DNA of 64,000 nt from Roseovarius dicentrarchi (GTDB lineage: Bacteria; Pseudomonadota; Alphaproteobacteria; Rhodobacterales; Rhodobacteraceae). Below, in pieces: positions 9,642 to 18,478 of the stretch. A program made the translations under genes and the position numbers. The first letter of the stretch is position 1. Every line of letters starts with the position of its first letter. The stretch is from positions 164,622 to 228,621 of the forward strand of contig NZ_QNQP01000004.1 in the NCBI RefSeq assembly GCF_003316635.1, read 5' to 3'. The notes beneath the pieces are model-generated. The model searched no databases, was not told the DNA's origin, and saw nothing but the letters and a program-made list of their open reading frames with translations.

Positions 9642-10115
9642 ATGACACAGCATCCTGACGCCTTGGACCTTGATGAAAAAGAGGATCAACGCTTGAAATC
9701 CGAAATTTTTCTGCCCGACGATTACCAGCCCGTCGAAGACGAACCCTTCATGAACGAGCGTCAGAAAGAATATTTCCGCCGCAAGTTGATTGACTGGCGC
9801 GAGGATCTTCTGGCCGGTAGCCGTGACACGATCGAGGCGCTTCAGGATGGCACGCGCGCCATTCCAGACGTCGCCGACCGCGCCAGCGAGGAAACCGACC
9901 GCTCGCTGGAACTGCGCACCCGTGACCGCCAGCGCAAGCTGGTGGCCAAGATTGATCAGGCGCTGCGCCGGATCGACGATGACGAGTTTGGCTATTGCCA
10001 GATGACGGGCGACCAGATCAGCCTGAAACGGCTGGACGCGCGCCCCATCGCCACCATGACGCTGGAGGCGCAGGAGCGTCACGAGCGCCGCGAGAAGGTG
10101 CACCGCGACGATTAA
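9642..10115 (+). CDS. dksA: RNA polymerase-binding transcription factor DksA
   Basis: A 157-residue DksA, which binds the RNA polymerase secondary channel and works with ppGpp in the stringent response. The coiled-coil arms span about 35-110. The globular zinc-finger region keeps only C119; the other three cysteine positions read T122, T140 and A143, so zinc cannot be held in the usual way. This non-canonical finger is known from alphaproteobacterial DksA proteins, including that of Rhodobacter. The ATG at 9642 follows a strong AAGGGGAG site. An intrinsic terminator ends the unit. Confidence 0.92.
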   Translation: MTQHPDALDLDEKEDQRLKSEIFLPDDYQPVEDEPFMNERQKEYFRRKLIDWREDLLAGSRDTIEALQDGTRAIPDVADRASEETDRSLELRTRDRQRKLVAKIDQALRRIDDDEFGYCQMTGDQISLKRLDARPIATMTLEAQERHERREKVHRDD

Positions 10116-10143
10116 GCGCGCATCCATCTGCTGTAATACAGAT

Positions 10144-10170
10144 CGCCGGGGCTATCGCTCCGGCGTTTTT
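10144..10170 (+). terminator. Intrinsic terminator after dksA
   Basis: Inverted repeat CGCCGG (10144-10149) and CCGGCG (10160-10165) followed directly by five T residues. It lies between the dksA stop and the monooxygenase start. Confidence 0.75.
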
Positions 10171-10187
10171 CGTAGGATCAAGGGTGC

Positions 10188-11324
10188 ATGGATATAAAGA
10201 CGCTGAATATTGCCGTAATCGGGGCCGGAATCGGCGGGCTGGCGGCTGCGTGCGCCTTTGCGCTGCGCGGGGCGCGGGTCACGGTCCATGAACAGGCCGC
10301 CGCAATCACCGAGGTGGGCGCCGGCTTGCAGATCAGCCCGAACGGCTTTGCCGTGCTGCGCGGTCTGGGTCTGGGCGGCGCGGTTGAAAAGGTCGGCGGC
10401 CGGGCAGGGACGGTGGCCTTGCACGACTACCGCAAGGGGCCGGTGCTGCGGCTGGATCTGAAACGGCTGGACAGCCGCGATTACTGGTTTTTGCATCGGG
10501 CCGACCTGATCGATCTGCTGCATCGGGGCGTCAATGATACGGGCGTCACCATCGAGGTAAATACGAGGATTACCGATCCGGGCGCGCTGACCGCGGATCT
10601 GGTGATTGGGGCGGACGGGCTTCATTCGGTGCTGCGGCCGCGGCTGAACGGAACGCTGGCGCCGTTTTTCACCCGGCAGGTGGCGTGGCGCGCCCTCGTG
10701 CCGCATGACGGCACCCGCACGGATGAGGCGCGCGTTTACATGGCGCCGCGCCGCCATCTGGTCAGCTATCCGGTGCGCGGCGGCGAACTCTTGAATCTGG
10801 TCGCGGTCGAGGAACGCAGCGCCTGGGCCGAAGAAAGCTGGAGCGCTGAGGGCGATCCCGACGATCTGCGCGCGCGCTTTTCGGATTTTGGCGCGGCCGT
10901 TCAGGGCAAGCTGAAGCGCATCCGCAAAGTTGGTAAATGGGGTCTGTTCCGCCACCCGGTTGCGCCGGTCTGGGCCGACGGGCGCTATGCCCTGCTGGGC
11001 GATGCGGCACATCCGACGCTGCCCTTCATGGCGCAAGGCGCCTCACTGGCGCTGGAGGATGCTTGGGTGCTGGCCGCCGCCACCGCAGAGGCCCCGGATC
11101 TGGATGCCGCGCTGGCGGCCTATCAGGCCAGACGGATCGGCAGGGCGACGCGGGTGGTTGATGCGGCCAGCGGCAATGCCTGGAAATATCACATCAGTTC
11201 CAAGCCCTTGCGCTTTGCAGCTCATGCAGCTTTGCGGCTGGGCGGGGCTGTGGCGCCCGAGCGTATGATGCGCCAGTTCGACTGGATCTATGGCCATGAC
11301 GTCACGGCGGGCGAAACGCTCTGA
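10188..11324 (+). CDS. FAD-dependent monooxygenase, salicylate hydroxylase-like
   Basis: A 378-residue group A flavoprotein monooxygenase. The N-terminal dinucleotide fold shows GAGIGGLAAA at residues 12-21. The second FAD motif, LLGDAAHP, lies near residue 267 and is followed by the PFMAQGASLALEDA stretch typical of this family. Such enzymes hydroxylate aromatic substrates with NAD(P)H and oxygen. The natural substrate is unknown; 3- or 6-hydroxybenzoate/salicylate-type enzymes and ubiquinone-ring hydroxylases share these motifs. It runs convergently toward the Fur-family gene with three bases between stops. Confidence 0.82.
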   Translation: MDIKTLNIAVIGAGIGGLAAACAFALRGARVTVHEQAAAITEVGAGLQISPNGFAVLRGLGLGGAVEKVGGRAGTVALHDYRKGPVLRLDLKRLDSRDYWFLHRADLIDLLHRGVNDTGVTIEVNTRITDPGALTADLVIGADGLHSVLRPRLNGTLAPFFTRQVAWRALVPHDGTRTDEARVYMAPRRHLVSYPVRGGELLNLVAVEERSAWAEESWSAEGDPDDLRARFSDFGAAVQGKLKRIRKVGKWGLFRHPVAPVWADGRYALLGDAAHPTLPFMAQGASLALEDAWVLAAATAEAPDLDAALAAYQARRIGRATRVVDAASGNAWKYHISSKPLRFAAHAALRLGGAVAPERMMRQFDWIYGHDVTAGETL

Positions 11325-11327
11325 CGT

Positions 11328-11768
11328 TTACTTTTTCTTCAGGGGCTTGCCGTAAAGCTCCATCTTGTGACCTTTCAGACGATAGCCCAAACGTGCCGCG
11401 ATCTTTTCTTGCAGGCGTTCGATCTCGGGATCGAAAAACTCGATCACATCGCCGGTGTCGAGGTCGATCAGGTGATCGTGATGATCGCGCTGGGCATCCT
11501 CATAGCGGGCGCGGCCATCGCCAAAGTCGACCTTGTCGAGAATACCGGTTTCCTCGAACAGCTTGACCGTGCGATAGACTGTCGCGATCGAGATTTTGGG
11601 ATCGCGCGCGGATGCGCGGGCGTACAATTCGTCCACATCCGGATGGTCGTCGGATTCCTCCAGAACCGCGGCAATGACCCGCCTTTGGCCTGTCATGCGC
11701 AATCCGCGCGCCTCGCAGCGGTCGGTGATGGTGTCGGGCATCGGTCTGTCCATGATGGCAATCGTCAT
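11328..11768 (-). CDS. Fur family metalloregulator (Fur/Mur-like)
   Basis: A 146-residue ferric-uptake-type repressor. The winged helix reads through ISIATVYRTVKLFEETGIL, and the regulatory metal site contains the HHDH cluster before LIDLDTGDVIEF. In alphaproteobacteria proteins of this branch often sense manganese (Mur) rather than iron, and the sequence alone does not decide. The structural CxxC zinc motifs of many Fur proteins are absent, as in that branch. Starts at 11768, 11753 and 11741 are all in frame; the last has the best ribosome site (GGACAG). Confidence 0.85.
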   Translation of the reverse strand: MTIAIMDRPMPDTITDRCEARGLRMTGQRRVIAAVLEESDDHPDVDELYARASARDPKISIATVYRTVKLFEETGILDKVDFGDGRARYEDAQRDHHDHLIDLDTGDVIEFFDPEIERLQEKIAARLGYRLKGHKMELYGKPLKKK

Positions 11769-11813
11769 GTGCTTAATGCGGGTGGCGGCGAAATTCCACC
11801 GCCGATGCGTAGC

Positions 11814-13106
11814 CTATCTGGCCGCCACGCGAAAGGCATGCTCCAGCGCGACGATCAGATCAGCGGAATGTTCCAGCCCGACGGACAGGCGGATCAGACC
11901 CTCGGTCACGCCCGCCAGCGCCCGCGCCTCGGGCGGCACGCCCGAATGGGTGGTCGACGCAGGATGACAAACCAGCGATTCCGTCCCGCCCAGGGACACG
12001 GCCAGTTTGAAAATGGGCAGCGCATTCAATATGCGAAAGGCCAGCGCGCGGTCATCTGCCACAACGAAGCTGAAGGTCGATCCCGGCCCGGTGCATTGCG
12101 CATCATGCACGGCGCGGGCGGCGCCGGTGCCATGCTCCGGGTGCAGAACGGTGCAGGGGATGATGTCATTTTCGGCCAGCCATTTGGCCACGTCGCGCCC
12201 GGAATTTGCCGCCCGCTCCATCCGCAGCCCCAGTGTTTCCATCGAGCGGGATATCATCCAGGCCGAATGCGGATCCAACTGAAACCCAAAGGCGGACCGC
12301 GTCGCGCGAACAGGCTTCAGCGCGGCCTTCGATCCGGTGATGCCGCCGGCCACCAGATCAGAGTGGCCACCGACATATTTGGTCAGCGAATAGACACAAA
12401 TGTCGATGCCATGAGTCAGCGGTTTTTGAAACACCGGGCCAAGCATGGTGTTATCGCAGACGATTATCGGCGTATCCGCGCCTTGCGCCGCCGCCCAGTC
12501 ATCGACCGCCCGGCGCACCATGGCAAGCTCGATCACCGCGTTTGTGGGGTTTGCAGGCGTTTCGATATAAACCATCCTTACCGGACCGCGTGCCGCCGCC
12601 TTCTTGAGCGCCTGGGTCAGATCATCGGGCGACAGCCCGTCGGTGAAGGGTGATGGGTGCAGGTCCCATTCGGCCAGCACCTTGGCGAACAGGGTTTCGG
12701 TGCCGCCATACAGCGGTGTGTAATGAACATAGGCGTCCCCCGGCCGCAAATAGCTGAGCGCGACGGCGCTGATCGCCGCCATGCCGGACGCTGTGACCAG
12801 CGCCGCCTCGGCACCGTCATAGAGGGCCAGGCGATCCTCGACGATTTCCACGTTGGGATTGTTGAACCGGCTGTAGACCAGACCGCCGGCGCCCATCCCC
12901 GCAGGCGCAGGGGCGCGCCCGGCCACCACATCGAAAAACTCGGCGCCCTGCTCGGCCGTCTCGAACGCAAAGGTCGAGGTCAGAAAAACCGGCGGCTTGA
13001 CCGAACCTTCGCTCAGCGCGGGATCAAATCCATAGGCGGTCATTTGCGTCGATGCATCCAGCTTGTGATCGCCCAGATGTGTGCGCCGAAAATTGCGTTT
13101 CCTCAT
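11814..13106 (-). CDS. Cys/Met metabolism PLP enzyme (cystathionine gamma-synthase family)
   Basis: A 430-residue fold-type I PLP enzyme. The cofactor lysine is K243 in YSLTKYVGGHSD, and the YSRFNNPN motif near residue 78 is typical of the cystathionine gamma-synthase / methionine gamma-lyase family. The subgroup is annotated variously as cystathionine gamma-synthase family protein or methionine gamma-lyase-like; the exact reaction is not decided here. It stands alone on the minus strand, 45 bp from the Fur-family start, with a 340-bp gap to the divergent helicase gene. Confidence 0.85.
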   Translation of the reverse strand: MRKRNFRRTHLGDHKLDASTQMTAYGFDPALSEGSVKPPVFLTSTFAFETAEQGAEFFDVVAGRAPAPAGMGAGGLVYSRFNNPNVEIVEDRLALYDGAEAALVTASGMAAISAVALSYLRPGDAYVHYTPLYGGTETLFAKVLAEWDLHPSPFTDGLSPDDLTQALKKAAARGPVRMVYIETPANPTNAVIELAMVRRAVDDWAAAQGADTPIIVCDNTMLGPVFQKPLTHGIDICVYSLTKYVGGHSDLVAGGITGSKAALKPVRATRSAFGFQLDPHSAWMISRSMETLGLRMERAANSGRDVAKWLAENDIIPCTVLHPEHGTGAARAVHDAQCTGPGSTFSFVVADDRALAFRILNALPIFKLAVSLGGTESLVCHPASTTHSGVPPEARALAGVTEGLIRLSVGLEHSADLIVALEHAFRVAAR

Positions 13107-13448
13107 GGTAGCCTCCGGATGGGTCGCGTTGCGCCCACCTTAGCGCAGGAAAACGCAAATCACAGGGCTATCTGGGCGGCAAAGGTTGACTTGTCCGGGC
13201 AGAGCCGTCATATCGCCCTTAACCGACACTTCCTGCCGCGTGAGCAGCCGGACCGCCACTGCGCAGTCCATCGAATACCGAAGTGTTGTCTATTGATCCC
13301 AAAATCACGCGTGGGGCCAGCCGCCGGATCGGCGCGACGGGCAATCCAGCCTGTGCGTCAGGGCTTTGGCGGAACCACGAAACGGGCCCTGATGCGGCCC
13401 GCATGCGGCATGGGATCCTCCCGTGTCCGAAAGGATATAAATTTGAAT

Positions 13449-14747
13449 ATGTTTGAAGAAATGGGTCTGCCGTCGGTTCTCGTGCGCAAGCTGGGGAACA
13501 TGGGCATTACCGAGCCGACACCGATCCAGAGCCATGCGATCCCGCACGCGCTGAATGGCCATGACGTGATGGGCCTGGCGCAGACCGGCACCGGCAAGAC
13601 GGCGGCGTTCGGCCTGCCGCTGCTGGCGCAGATGATGGAAGTGGACGAGCGTCCGCTGCCCAAAACCGCAACCAGCCTGATCCTTGCGCCGACGCGCGAA
13701 CTGGCCAACCAGATCCGCGATACGCTGCTGCCGCTGGTCATGGATACGCCGATGAAGATCAATGTCGTGGTTGGTGGATCGTCGATCGGCCCGCAAATCA
13801 AGCGACTTGAGAAGGGTACGCATATCCTGGTGGCGACACCGGGCCGTCTGCTGGACCTGATTGACCGCCGCGCGATCCGTCTGGATGCGACGCGGTTTCT
13901 GGTGCTGGACGAGGCGGACCAGATGCTGGACATGGGATTCATCCACGCCCTGCGCAAGATCGCGGCGCTGCTGGCCAAGGAGCGCCAGACAATGCTGTTT
14001 TCGGCAACGATGCCCAAACAGATGGAAGAGATCGCCAGCAGCTATCTGGTCAACCCCAAGCGGGTGCAGGTCAGCCCTCCGGGCAAGGCCGCCGACAAGG
14101 TCACGCAGGCGGTGCATTTCATCGCCAAGGCGGAAAAGCCGAACCTGCTGATCGAGCTTTTGGGCGATCACAAGGGCGAGTTGGCGCTGGTCTTTGGCCG
14201 CACCAAACACGGCTCGGACAAGCTGGCGCGCAAGCTGGAAAGCGCCGGCTTCAAGGTGGCCGCGATTCACGGCAACAAAAGCCAGGGCCAGCGCGAGCGG
14301 GCGCTGAAGGCGTTCCGTGACGGCCAGGTCAAGGTGCTTGTGGCAACGGATGTGGCCGCGCGCGGTCTGGATATTCCGGATGTGAAACACGTCTATAACT
14401 TCGATCTGCCGAATGTGCCGGAGAACTACATTCACCGCATCGGCCGGACGGCGCGGGCGGGCAAGGATGGCGCCGCCATCGCATTCTGCGCCCCTGACGA
14501 GATGGGAGAACTGAAGGACATCCAGAAGGTAATGGGCATTTCGATCCCTGTCGCCTCAGGCCGCGCTTGGGAAGAGCTGCCCGATCCCAAGGCGAAATCC
14601 GGCGGTGGCGGTGGTCGCGGCCGGGGCCGGGGCGGCGCAGGCCGATCCGGTGGCGGCCAAGGTGGGCCGGGTGGTGGCGGCGCACCGTCAAAGGCGCCGC
14701 GGCGCCGGCGCAGCGGTGGCGGTGGCCGGAGCAGCCAGGCGGCTTAG
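13449..14747 (+). CDS. DEAD-box ATP-dependent RNA helicase
   Basis: A 432-residue RNA helicase of the RhlE/CsdA type. All core motifs are visible: the Q-motif region FEEMGLP, AQTGTGKT, PTRELANQ, DEADQMLDMGF, SAT, and the C-terminal HRIGRTARAG. The tail after residue 380 is a Gly/Arg-rich run (GGGGRGRGRGG and similar), a typical non-specific RNA-binding tail. The ATG at 13449 lies 13 bases after AAGGA. A TTG two codons upstream (13443) is spaced better from it and may be the true start. The reading frame stays open far upstream, but that part overlaps the gene on the other strand and is not coding. Confidence 0.92.
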   Translation: MFEEMGLPSVLVRKLGNMGITEPTPIQSHAIPHALNGHDVMGLAQTGTGKTAAFGLPLLAQMMEVDERPLPKTATSLILAPTRELANQIRDTLLPLVMDTPMKINVVVGGSSIGPQIKRLEKGTHILVATPGRLLDLIDRRAIRLDATRFLVLDEADQMLDMGFIHALRKIAALLAKERQTMLFSATMPKQMEEIASSYLVNPKRVQVSPPGKAADKVTQAVHFIAKAEKPNLLIELLGDHKGELALVFGRTKHGSDKLARKLESAGFKVAAIHGNKSQGQRERALKAFRDGQVKVLVATDVAARGLDIPDVKHVYNFDLPNVPENYIHRIGRTARAGKDGAAIAFCAPDEMGELKDIQKVMGISIPVASGRAWEELPDPKAKSGGGGGRGRGRGGAGRSGGGQGGPGGGGAPSKAPRRRRSGGGGRSSQAA

Positions 14748-14780
14748 GACCGCTATTGCGTCACAATTCACGATGCTTTT

Positions 14781-14810
14781 AACCCCGTCGCCCAATCAGG
14801 CGGCGGGGTT
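14781..14810. terminator. Bidirectional terminator between helicase and antiporter genes
   Basis: Inverted repeat AACCCCGtCGCC against GGCGgCGGGGTT with an 8-nt loop. The A and T ends on both sides allow it to serve both convergent genes. Confidence 0.7.
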
Positions 14811-14821
14811 TCATCTTTCGA

Positions 14822-16072
14822 TCACAAAAGATCCGGCTGCTGGCTGACCCGGCGCGCCAGCGGCGCCACTGTCAGCCCCTGCACGATAATTGAAAATACA
14901 ACGATCATATATGTGGCTGTCAGGATGACGGGGCTCCATTCACTGGCGGGCAGGCTGAGCGCCAGCGCGACCGAAATCCCGCCTTTCAGCCCGCCCCATG
15001 TCATGATCCGCACCACACCAGGATTGAAATTTCGGAACGGGCGCAGAATGGCCACCGGCACCGCAACCGCCGTCAGCCGCCCGATCAGTGCAATTGCGAT
15101 CGATGCCGCGCCGACCATCAGATAATCTGCGCTGAAGGCGACTGCGAACACCTCGAACCCGATCATCAGGAAAAGAACGGCGTTCAGGATCTCGTCAATC
15201 AGCTTCCAGAAGGCATCGACATAGCGGCGCGTCTCATCGCTCATCCCGTGTTTGGCGCCCACATCGCCGATCAGAAGCCCGGCACAGACCGCCATGATCG
15301 GGGCCGATATATGCAGATACACGGCCAGCTCGTATCCGCCAAAGGCGAGCCCCAGCGTCAGCAAAACCTCCAGCGAATAATCGTCAATCAGACGCATGAC
15401 GCGGAAGACCAGCCAGCCCAGCACCACGCCCAGCAAGGCGCCGCCGCCCGCCTCGCGCAGAAACAAAAGCCCCGCGTCCAGCACGCCGTTGTCGGAATGG
15501 GCCGCACCGCCGGGAAAGGCCAGCCCGACCAGCACGAGGAAGACGACATAGCCGACGCCGTCATTGAACAGCGATTCGCCCGCGATCTTGGTCTCCAGCG
15601 ACTGGGGCAGGTTGGCTTGTCGCAGAACGCCCAGAACGGCAACCGGATCAGTGGGCGAGATCAGCGCGCCGAACACCAGCGCAATCATCAGCGGCATACC
15701 TGTCAGCCAGCTGAATGCACCGCCCACGACCAGCGTGCTGAGACCAACTCCGATTGTTGCCATCAACACCACCGGCAGCCACTGCGCGCGCAGGTCCGAC
15801 AGTTTGACATGCAGCGCGCCGGCGAACAGCAGCAGGCCCAGCATCCCCTCCAGCAGCGCATCGGAGAAATCTATGCCGGTGACGATGTGCCGGGTCTGGT
15901 CCGCGATGCCAAGCGTCGGCATCAGCACATCCAGCCCCATCAGCGCCAGCGATGCCGCCAGCGCCACGACCATGATGCCGATGGAGGAGGGCAGTTTCAG
16001 AACGAGGTAGTTGATCGCGCCAAAGACACCCGCCAAGACAATCAGCAGGGATGTGATTTGCAAAAATGTCAT
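14822..16072 (-). CDS. Na+/H+ antiporter, CPA1 (NhaP) type
   Basis: A 416-residue polytopic membrane protein with about 12 hydrophobic segments. The ALISPTDPVAVLGVL motif carries the TDP signature and GESLFNDGVGYVVFLVLV carries the FNDG(V/I) signature, both characteristic of CPA1 sodium/proton exchangers. It would export Na+ (or K+) in exchange for protons at the inner membrane, fitting a marine or saline habitat. I start at the ATG at 16072, where the first membrane helix begins; the frame extends upstream only as an Arg/Pro-rich stretch. Confidence 0.9.
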   Translation of the reverse strand: MTFLQITSLLIVLAGVFGAINYLVLKLPSSIGIMVVALAASLALMGLDVLMPTLGIADQTRHIVTGIDFSDALLEGMLGLLLFAGALHVKLSDLRAQWLPVVLMATIGVGLSTLVVGGAFSWLTGMPLMIALVFGALISPTDPVAVLGVLRQANLPQSLETKIAGESLFNDGVGYVVFLVLVGLAFPGGAAHSDNGVLDAGLLFLREAGGGALLGVVLGWLVFRVMRLIDDYSLEVLLTLGLAFGGYELAVYLHISAPIMAVCAGLLIGDVGAKHGMSDETRRYVDAFWKLIDEILNAVLFLMIGFEVFAVAFSADYLMVGAASIAIALIGRLTAVAVPVAILRPFRNFNPGVVRIMTWGGLKGGISVALALSLPASEWSPVILTATYMIVVFSIIVQGLTVAPLARRVSQQPDLL

Positions 16073-16137
16073 GGCTGCCCCATTCTGCCGCGCGCAAGGG
16101 TGTAGCATTGGGCAAATATCACCCACATGGCAAGGAT

Positions 16138-16905
16138 TTAGCGGCCCGCGGCCACAAAGTCGGCCCAGATCGGCAGATGGTCCGAGGCGATCCGCGCGGC
16201 GCCGGGCGCGGCGCCGCCACCCGTGGCTGCAACATGCAGGTCCGGGCTGTGCAGGATCCGGTCCAGCCGCGCGACAGGGCGCGGCGAAGGGTAGCTGAGC
16301 GGCGTGGACGCCAGTGTGAGGCCGGGCGATCCGCCGCTCATCGCGGTGCCAAAGGCGCCCCATTCGTTGAAGTCGCCCGCCAGCACGGCGGGGGCGTCGG
16401 GCAGTCGGTTCAGCTCTTCGCGGATATGGGCCAGCTGCGCCTGCCGGTAGCGGCGGATCAGGCCCAGATGCACGCCAATCGCGCGCAACGGGCCGATCGG
16501 GGTCATCAGATCGGCGCGGATCGCGCCGCGTGGCTCCAGCCCCGGCAGATCAATACGTGCGGTGTCCAGCAACTCAACATCGCCCCGCATCAGCATCGCA
16601 TTGCCGTGCCAGCCCAGCGATACGCCGCCATCCGCGTCACTGCCAAAGGGGATCACCTGCCAGCCTGCGTCCCGCACCATATCCGCAGGCAATGCGGCAG
16701 GACGCGGCGCAAGGCGCTTGTCCGCCTCCTGCAAGATGACCAGATCGGCGTCCAGCCCGTCAATGATGGCCATGATGCGCTCGGGCCGGCGGCGCAAGTC
16801 CAGTCCGACGCATTTTTGCAGGTTGTATGTGGCGATCCGAAAGATGGCCTTGTCCTCGCTCGATGAATTTTCAGGTGCCGCAAAACGTGGCGCGGACCAC
16901 CTCAT
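16138..16905 (-). CDS. endonuclease/exonuclease/phosphatase (EEP) family protein
   Basis: A 255-residue protein of the EEP fold. The metal and catalytic motifs are in order: ATYNLQ (Asn), LQEAD (Glu), GVHLGL, GDFNEWG, and the terminal SDHLPIW. Members cleave phosphodiesters in nucleic acids, lipids or small molecules; the target here cannot be told. The ATG at 16905 overlaps the end of selO by 35 bases, which implies cotranscription. There is no clear signal peptide. Confidence 0.83.
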   Translation of the reverse strand: MRWSAPRFAAPENSSSEDKAIFRIATYNLQKCVGLDLRRRPERIMAIIDGLDADLVILQEADKRLAPRPAALPADMVRDAGWQVIPFGSDADGGVSLGWHGNAMLMRGDVELLDTARIDLPGLEPRGAIRADLMTPIGPLRAIGVHLGLIRRYRQAQLAHIREELNRLPDAPAVLAGDFNEWGAFGTAMSGGSPGLTLASTPLSYPSPRPVARLDRILHSPDLHVAATGGGAAPGAARIASDHLPIWADFVAAGR

Positions 16906-18292
16906 GGGGTGCGGGTGGCTGGGTCAGATCGGCTGCATCCGGCTGATCCGTATAGGGGCGCGACAGCACGTCCAGCAATCGATGAAACGGGGTGAAATCG
17001 CCCGCGACGGCGGCGGCAATCATTTCCTCGATCCGGTGATTGCGCGGGATGATGGCCGGATTTGCCGCGTTCATACGCGCCCGCCAATCGCCCTCGCGGG
17101 TCAGCCGCGCCTGCCAGCGGGCATGCCACGCATCAAAACCGTCGATTTGTTCAAACGTATCGCTTGCATCGGTGCGGGCCAGCGCGCGGAACGTATTGGT
17201 GAAATCAACCTCTGCCGCCTGCATCAATCCCAGCAGATCGTCGATCAACGGGCGGTCCTCCTGCGATGGATCGGCCAGCCCGATCTTGGCGCCAAAGATG
17301 CGCAGCCATTCAGCCTCGATCAGGGCGGGCATGGCGTTGACGGCTTCGGTAAATTCGGCGATGGCGCGGTCCTGATTATCCATCAGCGGGATCAGCGCGC
17401 TGGCAAACTGCGCCATGTTCCACACGATGACGGCCGACTGATTGTCGTAGGCATAGCGCCCGTTGCGGTCGATCGAGCTGAAGACGGTTTGCGGGTGCCA
17501 CACATCCAAAAAGGCGCAAGGACCGTAATCGATTGTCTCGCCCGACAAGGACGTGTTGTCGGTGTTCATCACGCCGTGGATAAACCCGATACCCAGCCAC
17601 TGCGCCACCAGCGCGGCTTGCCGCCCGATGACCGCGCGCAGCAGATCGCCCGGCGTTTGCGCCTCGGGGTAATGGCGCGCACGGGTGTAATCGTAGATCT
17701 GGCGAAGTGCCGCAACGTCTTGGCGCGCTGCGAAAAACTGGAAGGTGCCAACACGCAAATGGCTGGCGGCAACGCGCGTCAGGACAGCGCCCGGCAGTTT
17801 GCCCTCCTGCCGGTGGACAGGATCGCCGGTGCTGGCCGCGGCGAGGGCGCGCGTGGTCGGAACACCCATCGCGTGCATCGCCTCGCTCAGCACATATTCG
17901 CGCAGAACCGGCCCCAGCCATGCGCGCCCGTCGCCATTGCGCGAAAACGGCGTCGGGCCTGATCCCTTGAGCTGAATATCGCGGCGCTGGCCGTGTGTAT
18001 CGACAACCTCGCCCAAAAGAACCGCCCGGCCGTCGCCCAGCTGCGGCGAAAAGCCTCCGAACTGGTGCCCCGCATAGGCCTGAGCAATCGGTTGCGCGCC
18101 GTCCGGCACGGCGTTGCCGGCAAAGACCTGCGCCATCTGATCATCATCGCCCAGCGTGATGTTCAACTCGGCCGCAAGGGGGCGGTTGACCGCGATCAGT
18201 TGCGGGGCGCTGACCTTTACGGGCGCCTGGGCGGCAGAAAAACCGGTGCCAAGGCGCGCATAGGAATTATCGAATGGGAAAATCATGCTCAT
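16871..18292 (-). CDS. selO: protein adenylyltransferase SelO (YdiU)
   Basis: A pseudokinase-fold enzyme that transfers AMP from ATP to protein Ser, Thr or Tyr residues, in bacteria linked to oxidative stress. The 473-residue protein shows the family signatures [18 protein letters not shown], the [12 protein letters not shown] loop and [10 protein letters not shown]. The C-terminus ends FCGT, with a cysteine where eukaryotic homologues carry selenocysteine near the end. The start is the ATG at 18292; a second ATG lies two codons later. The next gene on the strand overlaps it. Confidence 0.93.
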   Translation of the reverse strand: MSMIFPFDNSYARLGTGFSAAQAPVKVSAPQLIAVNRPLAAELNITLGDDDQMAQVFAGNAVPDGAQPIAQAYAGHQFGGFSPQLGDGRAVLLGEVVDTHGQRRDIQLKGSGPTPFSRNGDGRAWLGPVLREYVLSEAMHAMGVPTTRALAAASTGDPVHRQEGKLPGAVLTRVAASHLRVGTFQFFAARQDVAALRQIYDYTRARHYPEAQTPGDLLRAVIGRQAALVAQWLGIGFIHGVMNTDNTSLSGETIDYGPCAFLDVWHPQTVFSSIDRNGRYAYDNQSAVIVWNMAQFASALIPLMDNQDRAIAEFTEAVNAMPALIEAEWLRIFGAKIGLADPSQEDRPLIDDLLGLMQAAEVDFTNTFRALARTDASDTFEQIDGFDAWHARWQARLTREGDWRARMNAANPAIIPRNHRIEEMIAAAVAGDFTPFHRLLDVLSRPYTDQPDAADLTQPPAPHEVVRATFCGT

Positions 18293-18432
18293 GTGCCAAA
18301 TGTAAGCATGCCGCTCGGAATTGCCAATGCTGTGCGGGGCGCTCAAGACGCGTATCGGTGACTGGATCAAAATCCAGGCACCGATAGTATCAAACAGTCC
18401 GGGGGGCGTGTCGGAAACCGCAAGTCGCTCAG

Positions 18433-18454
18433 AAAAAAAGCGGGCGCTTTTTTT
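18433..18454. terminator. Symmetric intrinsic terminator
   Basis: Nine-base arms AAAAAAAGC and GCTTTTTTT with a 4-nt loop. It lies 25 bases past the end of the RTX gene on the minus strand and gives a T run in both directions. Confidence 0.75.
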
Positions 18455-18478
18455 GCGGAAGATGGTTAACGGCGGACC

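Noticed and set aside
12657..13448. Upstream extension of the helicase frame
   Set aside because: It overlaps the PLP enzyme gene on the other strand and lacks family similarity.
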